This document shows positions 1 to 5,356 of a DNA stretch of 7,858 bases, one piece after another; the stretch's first letter is position 1; every line of letters starts with the position of its first letter. The notes below the pieces were generated by a model. The model was given only the letters and a program-made list of their open reading frames with translations. It was not told the DNA's origin and did no database searches. The stretch is from NCBI GenBank assembly GCA_003131945.1, contig PKWD01000235.1, forward strand, positions 1 to 7,858. Direction: 5' to 3'. The DNA comes from Acidimicrobiaceae bacterium. GTDB taxonomy: Bacteria > Actinomycetota > Acidimicrobiia > Acidimicrobiales > UBA8190. Made by a program: the position numbers and the translations under genes.

Positions 1-953
1 CACATGTGGGCGATCTCGTGGGAGATGACGTCGGCGATCCGCTCGAGCTCGAGGCGCGAGGCGCGGGCCGGGTCGACGAGGAGAAGGGCTTCGCGGAAGG
101 TGACACAGCCCAGGTTCTCCATGGCTCCGAAGGCGAAGTCGGGGATGGCCAGGAGATCGAGCTTCTCGGCCGGGTAGGCAATGCCGAACCATTGGGTGAA
201 GAAGCGCAGCGCGTGGGCGGCGGCCTCGAGGGCGAAGGAGGTCATGTCGCCCTTGCCGGGGACATGGACGATGCGCACGGGGGTGCCGTCGACATCGAGT
301 GGATCGCTCGTCACGAGCTCGCCCACGACGAAGGCGACGAGGTAGGTCGACATCACCATGGTGTCGGCGAAGCGGACGCGGCGGGCGCCGTCGGGCAGGG
401 GCGACTCCGACAGCTCGGGGGCGTTGGAGAAGGCGTCGAGTCCGGCGGGCACGTCGAGGGTGACGCAGAAGACGGCCTTGCGGTCGGGCTCGTCGAAGCA
501 GGGGAACATCCGCCGTGCGTCCGTCGCTTCGAACTGGGTGGTGGCGAGGACGTGGGCGTGGCCGGCGGGGTCGGTGTAGGTCGAGCGGTAGAAGCCGTGG
601 AGCTTGTCGTTCAGGATCCCGGTGAAGGCGACGCGCATGGCGATGGGCCCGGGCCCGACGGGCGAGGCCAGGGTGAGGACGATCCGCTCGGAGTCGCTGT
701 GCACGGCGGCGGTGGCGAGCCGGGGAGTGCCGTCGACGACGACCTCGGCCGAGGTGACGGCCAGTTCGGCGCCGTGGAGGGCGATGGTGGTGACGGGCTC
801 GTGGGCGATGGACTCGATGACGACCTCGCCGGCGAAGGTGGCGGCGGCCAGGTCGGGAGCGAGCCGGATCTCGTAACGCCGGGGCTCGACGGTGTAGGGG
901 AGCCGGTGGGCGGCGGAGGGATCACTGCTGGTGGAGGCCCTGGTGTCGGTCAT
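1..953 (-). CDS. pepN: Aminopeptidase N, M1 family (N-terminal part, cut by window edge)
   Basis: Zinc metallopeptidase that removes N-terminal amino acids from peptides; normally cytoplasmic. I translated the minus strand from ATG 953-951: 317 whole codons are open to the left edge. Family landmarks appear in order: QFEATDARRMFPCFDEP (about residues 140-156), the substrate-binding GAMEN motif (276-280) and the zinc motif HEIAH (312-316), which runs into M-W at the edge. The second zinc ligand Glu, the rest of the catalytic domain and the C-terminal domain lie outside the window. No signal peptide is visible. The start is supported by a -10-like TAGCGT seven bases upstream (leaderless pattern) and by a family-like N-terminus (about 20 residues before PYTVEPRRYEIRL). 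It is divergent from the adenosine kinase gene. Family assignment is firm; substrate range cannot be read. Confidence 0.95.
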   Translation of the reverse strand, partial: MTDTRASTSSDPSAAHRLPYTVEPRRYEIRLAPDLAAATFAGEVVIESIAHEPVTTIALHGAELAVTSAEVVVDGTPRLATAAVHSDSERIVLTLASPVGPGPIAMRVAFTGILNDKLHGFYRSTYTDPAGHAHVLATTQFEATDARRMFPCFDEPDRKAVFCVTLDVPAGLDAFSNAPELSESPLPDGARRVRFADTMVMSTYLVAFVVGELVTSDPLDVDGTPVRIVHVPGKGDMTSFALEAAAHALRFFTQWFGIAYPAEKLDLLAIPDFAFGAMENLGCVTFREALLLVDPARASRLELERIADVISHEIAHM

Positions 954-960
954 TGGCTGC

Positions 961-966
961 ACGCTA
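961..966 (-). promoter_or_regulatory. Putative -10 box of pepN (leaderless)
   Basis: On the minus strand, TAGCGT (966 to 961) is followed by seven bases and then ATG at 953. The expected transcription start therefore falls at or beside the A of the start codon. No Shine-Dalgarno-like sequence is present and no convincing -35 box is visible. The same hexamer precedes ychF. Confidence 0.55.
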
Positions 967-985
967 TCAATGGCCCCTCGGAGCG

Positions 986-995
986 CCGGTACCGG
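986..995. promoter_or_regulatory. Perfect 10-bp palindrome between divergent promoters
   Basis: CCGGTACCGG is a perfect inverted repeat in the 84-bp gap between pepN and the adenosine kinase gene. It lies about where the pepN -35 region would be, so it could be an operator. In such GC-rich DNA a chance palindrome is also quite possible. Confidence 0.2.
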
Positions 996-1023
996 TGGTG
1001 GCGTCGGCCGTCGGCCCAGGAAG

Positions 1024-1029
1024 TAGGTT
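1024..1029 (+). promoter_or_regulatory. Putative -10 box of the adenosine kinase gene (leaderless)
   Basis: TAGGTT is followed by eight bases and then GTG at 1038, which is in frame with the kinase. This matches the spacing at the other unit-leading genes in the window and is the main reason for choosing GTG 1038 over ATG 1077. A second TA-containing stretch (TAGCGA, 1052-1057) is less like TANNNT and is 19 bases from ATG 1077. Confidence 0.5.
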
Positions 1030-1037
1030 CCGGGTCC

Positions 1038-2093
1038 GTGTCCGACACCCATAGCGAACCTTCTGACGGCGACGGCATGGACAGCGGGCGGCTCGATGTC
1101 GTCACTGTCGGCAACGCCCTCGTCGACGTTCTCGCCCGGGCCAGCGACGACGACCTCGGTCGACTCGATCTGGTGAAGGGCAGCATGGAGCTGGTGGACC
1201 TCGCCCGCTCGGGCACGGTCTATGAGGGGATGGGAGCCGGTGTCGAGGTGTCGGGCGGCTCGGGGGCCAACACGGCCGTCGGGGTGGCCGCCTTAGGGGG
1301 CCGGGTGGGCTATATCGGCAAGGTGGCCGACGACACGTTCGGGACCACGTTCCTCCACGACATCGTGGCCGCCGGAGTGGCGGTGGCCCGTATCTCGACG
1401 GTGCCGGCCTCGGACGCGGCGGGCGCCGAACGGGCCACGGGGCGGTGCCTGATCCTGGTCACCGAGGACGGGGAGCGGACGATGGCCACCCACCTCGGGG
1501 TGGCGTCGGCCCTCGGTCCCGAGGACCTCGACGAAGGTCTTCTGGCCCGGGCTTCGGTGGTGTACCTCGAGGGTTATCTGTGGGACCAGCCTCCGGCCAA
1601 GAAGGCGCTGCGGCGGGCCATGGAGGTGGCGCACGGGGCCGACGCCCTGGTGGCGCTCACCCTCTCGGATCCGTTCTGTGTGAGCCGGAACCGTCGGGAG
1701 TTTCTCGACCTGCTGCACGGCGAGGTCGACGTGCTTTTCGCCAACGAGGAAGAGGTGACGATGCTGTTCGACGCATCGACCTTGGACGACGCCGTCTCGG
1801 CCGTGGAGGAGACGGGATTGCTCGCCGCCTTGACGCGAGGGGCGGCCGGTTCGGTCATCGTGACCGCCTCGGGACCGGTGGCGGTGGCGGCCGAGCCGGT
1901 GGAACATGTCGTCGACACCACCGGCGCCGGAGACCTCTACGCCGCCGGCTTTCTCTACGGGCTCACCCACGGCTACGAACCGGAGAGTTGCGGCCGGCTG
2001 GCCGGGCTGTGTGCGGCGGAGGTCATCTCGCACCTCGGGGCCCGTCCCCAGGCCGACCTCCGGCTCCTGGCCAAAGCGGCCGGCCTGTCCTAA
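1038..2093 (+). CDS. PfkB-family sugar/nucleoside kinase, probable adenosine kinase
   Basis: Ribokinase-like (PfkB) kinase of 351 residues, most like bacterial proteins annotated as adenosine kinase, which phosphorylate adenosine to AMP in purine salvage. Visible motifs, numbered from GTG 1038: GGSGANT (about 73-79), the glycine-rich first PfkB signature; NEEE (236-239), matching the NxxE metal-site motif; and DTTGAGD (293-299), holding the anion hole and catalytic Asp 299. The C-terminal stretch AAEVISHLGARP is typical of this subgroup. The conserved core starts near residue 20, so both GTG 1038 and ATG 1077 (338 residues) are possible; GTG is preferred because TAGGTT lies eight bases before it. 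The open frame continues upstream to base 6, but that part is antisense to pepN and is not coding. It converges with the gene at 2214-2825. Another nucleoside or sugar substrate cannot be excluded. Confidence 0.9.
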   Translation: MSDTHSEPSDGDGMDSGRLDVVTVGNALVDVLARASDDDLGRLDLVKGSMELVDLARSGTVYEGMGAGVEVSGGSGANTAVGVAALGGRVGYIGKVADDTFGTTFLHDIVAAGVAVARISTVPASDAAGAERATGRCLILVTEDGERTMATHLGVASALGPEDLDEGLLARASVVYLEGYLWDQPPAKKALRRAMEVAHGADALVALTLSDPFCVSRNRREFLDLLHGEVDVLFANEEEVTMLFDASTLDDAVSAVEETGLLAALTRGAAGSVIVTASGPVAVAAEPVEHVVDTTGAGDLYAAGFLYGLTHGYEPESCGRLAGLCAAEVISHLGARPQADLRLLAKAAGLS

Positions 2094-2167
2094 TCGCTAA
2101 CCGCCCCGTCGATGCCCCTGGCCGTCGGCACCGCCGGTCAGGCCACGGAGATGCTCGCCTTGACCGT

Positions 2168-2192
2168 GGCGGCCAAGTGACGGCCGGCCGCC
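2168..2192. terminator. GC-rich hairpin between convergent genes (possible terminator)
   Basis: GGCGGCC (2168-2174) and GGCCGCC (2186-2192) can form a seven-base-pair all-GC stem with an 11-base loop. It lies in the 120-bp gap between the convergent kinase gene and the gene ending at 2214. There is no T-run on either side, so this is at best a weak intrinsic terminator that could act in both directions. Confidence 0.3.
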
Positions 2193-2213
2193 GGGGCCGA
2201 AGATCGTGGCTGG

Positions 2214-2825
2214 TCAGTGGCCCTCGTCGGCCGGAGCCGGGTCGGGGGGCAGATAGGCCAGGCGGAGGTCGCCCAGGCGCACGAGGACCGAGGCCACCCA
2301 GCGGGCCAGCTGACCGGCGGGGGCGGCCAGGCTGGCGGCATCCTCGAGGGCGGCCTCGTCCAGGCGGATGGTGCCCTGGTAAGAGGTCTCCACGGCGTAG
2401 CGGGGATCCTGACCGGGCTCGTGGACCTGCTCGACGACGGGAGCGGCGCGCACCAGGGTGTCGGTGCCGATGGCCGGGCTCTCCTCGGGCAGGCAGGCGA
2501 GGACGACGTCGAGATCGGGCATGGCCGAGAGGCGCTGGAGACGCAGGGTGATCTCGACCACGACCTCGGGGAGGTCCTCGGGGGGTTCGCCGATGGACCA
2601 GGACCGGTAGGCGCTCTGGCTCCAGGTGGGCCAGTCCACCGAGACGTCGGCCCGGACCCGGGGTGGCTTCTCCTCACCGGGGAGGGAGTAGGAGGTCTCC
2701 CAGGACACGTCGCCCAGGAAGACGTCGACCTGGAAGCGCTCCTCGACGGCCTGGCGCTGCAGGAGGGCGTCCTCCAGGGCGTGGCGGGTCTGGGAGATGA
2801 CGTCCACCAGGATGTGGTCGAGCAT
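2214..2825 (-). CDS. Conserved-looking protein of unknown function, 203 aa
   Basis: I do not recognise a family. The translation is a soluble, acidic protein with no signal peptide or membrane segment. It begins with a likely helix (VISQTRHALEDALLQRQAVEERF, about 9-31 in all). A segment rich in Trp, Asp and Tyr follows (FLGDVSWETSYSLPGEE, then VDWPTWSQSAYRSWSIGEP, about 36-82). Next come alternating hydrophobic strands (LPEVVVEITLRLQRL, 85-99; LDVVLACLP, 105-113). The end is a helical stretch and a Pro-Asp-rich tail. It is judged real because it has normal amino-acid composition, lies opposite the non-coding frames, and its ATG is six bases from a -10-like TAGCCT. It is divergent from the phosphodiesterase gene, with overlapping promoters, which hints at co-regulation but not at function. 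It contains one cysteine (Cys 111) and no recognisable catalytic signature. Confidence 0.8.
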   Translation of the reverse strand: MLDHILVDVISQTRHALEDALLQRQAVEERFQVDVFLGDVSWETSYSLPGEEKPPRVRADVSVDWPTWSQSAYRSWSIGEPPEDLPEVVVEITLRLQRLSAMPDLDVVLACLPEESPAIGTDTLVRAAPVVEQVHEPGQDPRYAVETSYQGTIRLDEAALEDAASLAAPAGQLARWVASVLVRLGDLRLAYLPPDPAPADEGH

Positions 2826-2831
2826 GGCCGG

Positions 2832-2837
2832 AGGCTA
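2832..2837 (-). promoter_or_regulatory. Putative -10 box of the 203-aa gene, overlapping the divergent promoter
   Basis: On the minus strand TAGCCT (2837 to 2832) is followed by six bases and ATG at 2825. Its first two bases (2837, 2836) are also the first two of the opposite-strand -10 box of the phosphodiesterase gene. Confidence 0.55.
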
Positions 2838-2841
2838 CCTT
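2836..2841 (+). promoter_or_regulatory. Putative -10 box of the phosphodiesterase gene (leaderless)
   Basis: TACCTT is followed by seven bases and ATG at 2849. With the TAGCCT on the other strand it forms AGGCTACCTT (2832-2841), a near-symmetric element centred on a shared TA. Only one polymerase could open it at a time. Confidence 0.55.
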
Positions 2842-2848
2842 TCCGTCT

Positions 2849-3721
2849 ATGGCCGTTGCCCCCGGAAACCCGTGGCTCGGACGCCGCGTCATCTCCTACG
2901 CCCACCAGGCTGGGGCCTGGGAGGCGCCCTCGTCGACGCTGTTCGCCATCCGCCGGGCGCTCGAGCTCGGGGCCACGGGCATCGAGCTCGATGTGCACGC
3001 CACATCCGACGGGCACCTGGTGGTGGGCCACGACGAAACGGTCGACCGCACCACCAATGGACACGGTGCCATCCACAGCCTGACCCTGGCCGAGGTCCGG
3101 GCCCTCGACAACGCCTACTGGTTCGCCCCCGGTGCCGACGTCACCCCGGGACTCGAGCCCGACGCCTATCCCTACCGGGGGCGGGCGCCGCACGATCTCG
3201 ACTTCGCAGTCGCCACGTTGGACGAAGTTCTGGCCCTGCTCGACGAGTACCCGGCAGTGGCTCTCAACCTCGACATCAAGGCCACGGCCCCGGCCGTGGC
3301 GGCCTATGAGGAGCGGCTGGCGACCACGCTGGCCGGGCACGACCACCTCGACCGGGTCATCGTGGCGTCGTTTCTCGACATCGCCTCGGAGGCGTTCTCC
3401 CGGTGGGCGCCGGACGTGGCCACCTCGGCCGGAACCCTGGCGGTGGCCGAGTTCTGGCGGGCGCTGACCCAGGGCGCGGAGCCCCAAGCCATGCGCCATG
3501 TGGCTCTGCAGGTGCCGGCTGTCTACGGCGACCAGGTACTCGTCGACGAGCGTTTCGTGGAGGCGGCCCACCGCCAGGGCCTCGCCGTCCATGCCTGGAC
3601 CATCAACGACGAGAAAGAGATGGCGCGCCTCATCGACCTGGGGGTCGACGGGATCATCTCGGACCTGCCCACGATCCTGGTGGACCTGGTGGGGCAGCGC
3701 GACGTCGGCTGGCGTCCCTGA
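2849..3721 (+). CDS. Glycerophosphodiester phosphodiesterase family protein
   Basis: GDPD-family TIM-barrel enzyme, 290 residues. Characterised members hydrolyse glycerophosphodiesters to glycerol-3-phosphate and an alcohol, using a divalent metal. Visible features: first catalytic His 19 (AHQAG), the barrel motif ELDVHATSDGHLVVGHD with Glu 46, Asp 48 and second His 61, the third acidic metal position in LNLDIK (Asp 142), and the C-terminal signatures HAWTIND (248-254) and GVDGIISDLP (265-274). The usual HRG is HQA here and the usual PENT is PSST (27-30); I recall similar variants in actinobacteria, so this may be a subfamily with another substrate. There is no signal peptide, so it is probably cytoplasmic. 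The ATG lies seven bases after a TACCTT box. It is divergent from the 203-residue gene and ends 12 bases before the convergent bL37-like gene. Family assignment is firm; substrate is unknown. Confidence 0.93.
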   Translation: MAVAPGNPWLGRRVISYAHQAGAWEAPSSTLFAIRRALELGATGIELDVHATSDGHLVVGHDETVDRTTNGHGAIHSLTLAEVRALDNAYWFAPGADVTPGLEPDAYPYRGRAPHDLDFAVATLDEVLALLDEYPAVALNLDIKATAPAVAAYEERLATTLAGHDHLDRVIVASFLDIASEAFSRWAPDVATSAGTLAVAEFWRALTQGAEPQAMRHVALQVPAVYGDQVLVDERFVEAAHRQGLAVHAWTINDEKEMARLIDLGVDGIISDLPTILVDLVGQRDVGWRP

Positions 3722-3734
3722 GCCAGGGAATGCC
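3711..3734. terminator. Hairpin shared by the convergent ends of the phosphodiesterase and bL37-like genes
   Basis: TCCCTG (3715-3720), loop AGC, CAGGGA (3724-3729) is a perfect six-base-pair hairpin. Three further pairs (GGC 3711-3713 with GCC 3732-3734) lie beyond a small internal loop. It contains the phosphodiesterase stop codon (3719-3721) and abuts the bL37-like stop codon (3736-3734). Its symmetry suits a bidirectional terminator, although there is no U-tract. Confidence 0.4.
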
Positions 3735-3817
3735 TAGCCGCGACCGGCGTTCGGCCGCTTGCCGTGGTTGGCCTTCTTCTTGGCTCGGATCTTGAGCTTG
3801 TTGGTCCGCTTCGACAT
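3734..3817 (-). CDS. Ribosomal protein bL37-like, 27 aa
   Basis: A 27-codon gene read on the minus strand from ATG 3817-3815 to TAG. The product is extremely basic: MSKRTNKLKIRAKKK (1-15), then ANHGKRPN (16-23), then AGRG. From memory, the ANHGKRPN block and the Lys/Arg-rich N-terminus match bL37, the roughly 24-residue large-subunit protein first seen in mycobacterial ribosome structures and conserved in actinobacteria. It would act as a structural rRNA-binding element of the 50S subunit. A -10-like TAACCT lies eight bases before the ATG, so the message is probably leaderless. It is divergent from ychF and convergent with the phosphodiesterase gene. Its small size makes automatic gene callers likely to miss it. 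The three or four extra C-terminal residues relative to the mycobacterial form are unremarkable. Identification rests on recalled sequence similarity. Confidence 0.8.
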   Translation of the reverse strand: MSKRTNKLKIRAKKKANHGKRPNAGRG

Positions 3818-3825
3818 GAAAGTCA

Positions 3826-3831
3826 AGGTTA
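3826..3831 (-). promoter_or_regulatory. Putative -10 box of the bL37-like gene (leaderless)
   Basis: On the minus strand TAACCT (3831 to 3826) is followed by eight bases and ATG at 3817. There is no purine-rich ribosome binding site in those eight bases (TGACTTTC). Confidence 0.5.
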
Positions 3832-3885
3832 CTGCCCCGGCGCCAGGGGCCACGACCGACGCTTAAAGGGCCCGGGGAGGCCGAG

Positions 3886-3891
3886 TAGCGT
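3886..3891 (+). promoter_or_regulatory. Putative -10 box of the ychF operon (leaderless)
   Basis: TAGCGT is followed by eight bases and ATG at 3900. A GGGGAGG stretch at 3874-3880 looks like a ribosome binding site but lies 19 bases from the ATG, too far to serve it. The box probably drives ychF, the DUF192 gene and rsmI together. Confidence 0.55.
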
Positions 3892-3899
3892 CAGGCCCG

Positions 3900-4976
3900 A
3901 TGGAGCGCCTCGGTCTGGTCGGTCTGCCCAACGCCGGGAAGACGTCTTTGTTCAACGCTCTGACCCGGGCGAACGCGGCGGTGGCGCCCCACCCTTTCAC
4001 CACCACCGAGTCGTCGGTGTCCATCGCCCCCCTGCCCGACGCCCGGCTCGACGCCCTGGCCACGATGAGCGCCAGCAAGAAGATCGTCCACGCCGGTATG
4101 GAGGTCGTCGATATCGCCGGTCTGGTCCCCGGCGCGTCGACGGGTGAAGGTCTCGGCAACCGGTTCCTGGCCGGCATCCGGGAGGTGGATGCCCTGTGTC
4201 TGGTGCTGCGGGCCTTCGAAACCGACGAAGCACCGGGTGACACCGACCCGGTCGACGCCCTGGCCACCTTGGAGCTCGAGCTGGTCCTGGCCGATGTGGG
4301 AACCATCGAGTCCCAGATCGAGAAGCGCCGCAAAGCATCGCGGCTCGACAAGAGCCTGACGGCCGAGGTGGCGGCCATGGAGGCCGCTCTCGAGGTTCTC
4401 TCCGGCGGTGTGCCTCTCTACCGGTCGGGGCTCGATGCCGAGAAGCGGGCCCTGCTGCGGCATTTCTTCCTTCTGACCGACAAGTCCGTTCTGGCCGTGG
4501 TCAACCTGGGCGAGGACCAGCTCGACAAGGCCGAGGCCATCGTCGGCCCGGTGGTCGACGCGCTCGGAGGCCATGGCGAGGCGCTCGGTGTCTGCGTCCA
4601 GCTGGAGGCGGAGACGGCGCAACTTCCCCTCGACCAGCGGACCGAACTCCTCGAGGGCTTGGGTCTGGGCGAAGGGGCGCTGCCGCGCGTGGCCCGTGGT
4701 GCGTATCAGCTGCTGGGCCGGCGGACATTTCTCACCACGGGCGACAAGGAGTCACGCGCCTGGAGCTTCCGGGCCGAGGCCACGGCGCCGGAGTGTGCCG
4801 GCGTCATCCATTCGGACCTGCAGAGGGGCTTCATCCGGGCCGAGGTCATCCACTGGGACGAGCTTCTCGAGTGCGGCTCGTGGGCCAAGGCCAAAGCGGC
4901 CGGGCGGATCCGCCTCGAGGGCAAGGACTACCACGTCCTCGACGGCGATGTGCTCGAGATCCGGTTCAACGTGTGA
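3900..4976 (+). CDS. ychF: Ribosome-associated P-loop ATPase YchF (OLA1/Obg family)
   Basis: YchF is a TRAFAC P-loop NTPase that prefers ATP, binds ribosomes and has been linked to stress and redox responses; it is cytoplasmic. The product is 358 residues, close to the family's usual length of about 363. Order of features: P-loop GLPNAGKT (8-15); HPFTTTE switch region (31-37); Walker B DIAGL (71-75) followed by GASTGEGLGNRFLAGIREVDA; N-x-x-E motif NLGE (202-205), which replaces the GTPase NKxD; and a C-terminal TGS domain (about 275-358) with SRAWSFR, AGVIHSDLQRGFIRAEVI and GDVLEIRFNV. The P-loop has NAGKT where most YchF proteins have NVGKS, so it is somewhat divergent. It heads an apparent operon with a DUF192 gene 44 bases downstream and rsmI. 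Confidence 0.95.
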   Translation: MERLGLVGLPNAGKTSLFNALTRANAAVAPHPFTTTESSVSIAPLPDARLDALATMSASKKIVHAGMEVVDIAGLVPGASTGEGLGNRFLAGIREVDALCLVLRAFETDEAPGDTDPVDALATLELELVLADVGTIESQIEKRRKASRLDKSLTAEVAAMEAALEVLSGGVPLYRSGLDAEKRALLRHFFLLTDKSVLAVVNLGEDQLDKAEAIVGPVVDALGGHGEALGVCVQLEAETAQLPLDQRTELLEGLGLGEGALPRVARGAYQLLGRRTFLTTGDKESRAWSFRAEATAPECAGVIHSDLQRGFIRAEVIHWDELLECGSWAKAKAAGRIRLEGKDYHVLDGDVLEIRFNV

Positions 4977-5000
4977 GGGCGGTGGCGCAACGGTGACGGC

Positions 5001-5032
5001 GACGATGTGGTTGTTGGACGATGTGGCTGTTG
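5001..5032 (+). repeat. 16-bp tandem duplication covering the DUF192 start codon
   Basis: GACGATGTGGTTGTTG (5001-5016) abuts GACGATGTGGCTGTTG (5017-5032), 15 of 16 identical. Each copy carries an ATG followed by TGG and two Leu codons. The pair is bracketed by a ten-base direct repeat, GTGACGGCGA, at 4993-5002 and 5034-5043. Because 16 is not a multiple of three, the two ATGs are in different frames: ATG 5005 reads a ten-codon peptide (MWLLDDVAVA) stopping at 5035-5037, while ATG 5021 opens the real gene. Confidence 0.9.
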
Positions 5033-5356
5033 CGTGACGGCGAGGTGCTGGCGGCCGCGGAGATGGCCGATTCTCTGTTGTCCCGCAACAAGGGGCTGCT
5101 CGGCCGTCACGAATACGAGGGTGCATTTCTGATCCCCCACACGAGCGGGGCCCTGCACGCCTTCGGAATGCGCTTCGCCCTCGACGTGGCCTTTCTCGAC
5201 CGGGAGCTGGCGGTGGTCGACACCGTCCACCTGGCACCGTGGCACGTCACGCTCCCCCGTCGGCGCTGTCGGACCGTTCTCGAGGCGCAGTCGGGCGCTT
5301 TCGAGCGCTGGCGGCTGCGCCCCGGTGACCGCCTCGAGCTGCACGACCCCCAGTGA
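5021..5356 (+). CDS. DUF192 family protein, 111 aa
   Basis: Small protein of the DUF192 family (PF02643), whose molecular role is not established. Family signatures are KGLLGR (24-29), HAFGMRFALDVAFLD (46-60), the VLEAQSGAF turn (86-94) and the terminal RPGDRLEL (100-107). Many DUF192 proteins are exported, but this one starts directly with the domain and has no signal peptide, so it is probably cytoplasmic. ATG 5021 is the first usable start in frame; an in-frame TGA at 4994-4996 closes the frame upstream. No ribosome binding site is evident. The start region is a 16-bp tandem duplication. It sits 44 bases after ychF and overlaps rsmI by four bases (GTGA), so translation of rsmI is probably coupled to it. 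Family call is firm; function is unknown. Confidence 0.88.
   Translation: MWLLRDGEVLAAAEMADSLLSRNKGLLGRHEYEGAFLIPHTSGALHAFGMRFALDVAFLDRELAVVDTVHLAPWHVTLPRRRCRTVLEAQSGAFERWRLRPGDRLELHDPQ

Noticed and set aside
6..1037. Plus-strand open frame running from base 6 into the kinase gene
   Set aside because: It is antisense to pepN, whose minus-strand translation carries GAMEN and HEIAH. The upstream part has Gly/Asp/Glu-biased low-complexity composition and no family signature.
2112..2180. 22-codon plus-strand frame after the kinase stop codon (MPLAVGTAGQATEML...)
   Set aside because: No ribosome binding site, no TANNNT box at the right distance, no recognised motif. It is in the kinase frame beyond the stop, but nothing suggests readthrough.
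2826..3592. Minus-strand open frame antisense to the phosphodiesterase gene, extending over the 203-aa gene in another frame
   Set aside because: Its product is compositionally biased, with long Pro/Ser/Arg runs, and clashes with two well-supported genes.
3874..3880. GGGGAGG as ribosome binding site of ychF
   Set aside because: It is 19 bases from ATG 3900, beyond a functional spacing. The TAGCGT box lies between them, so the motif would be upstream of the predicted transcript.
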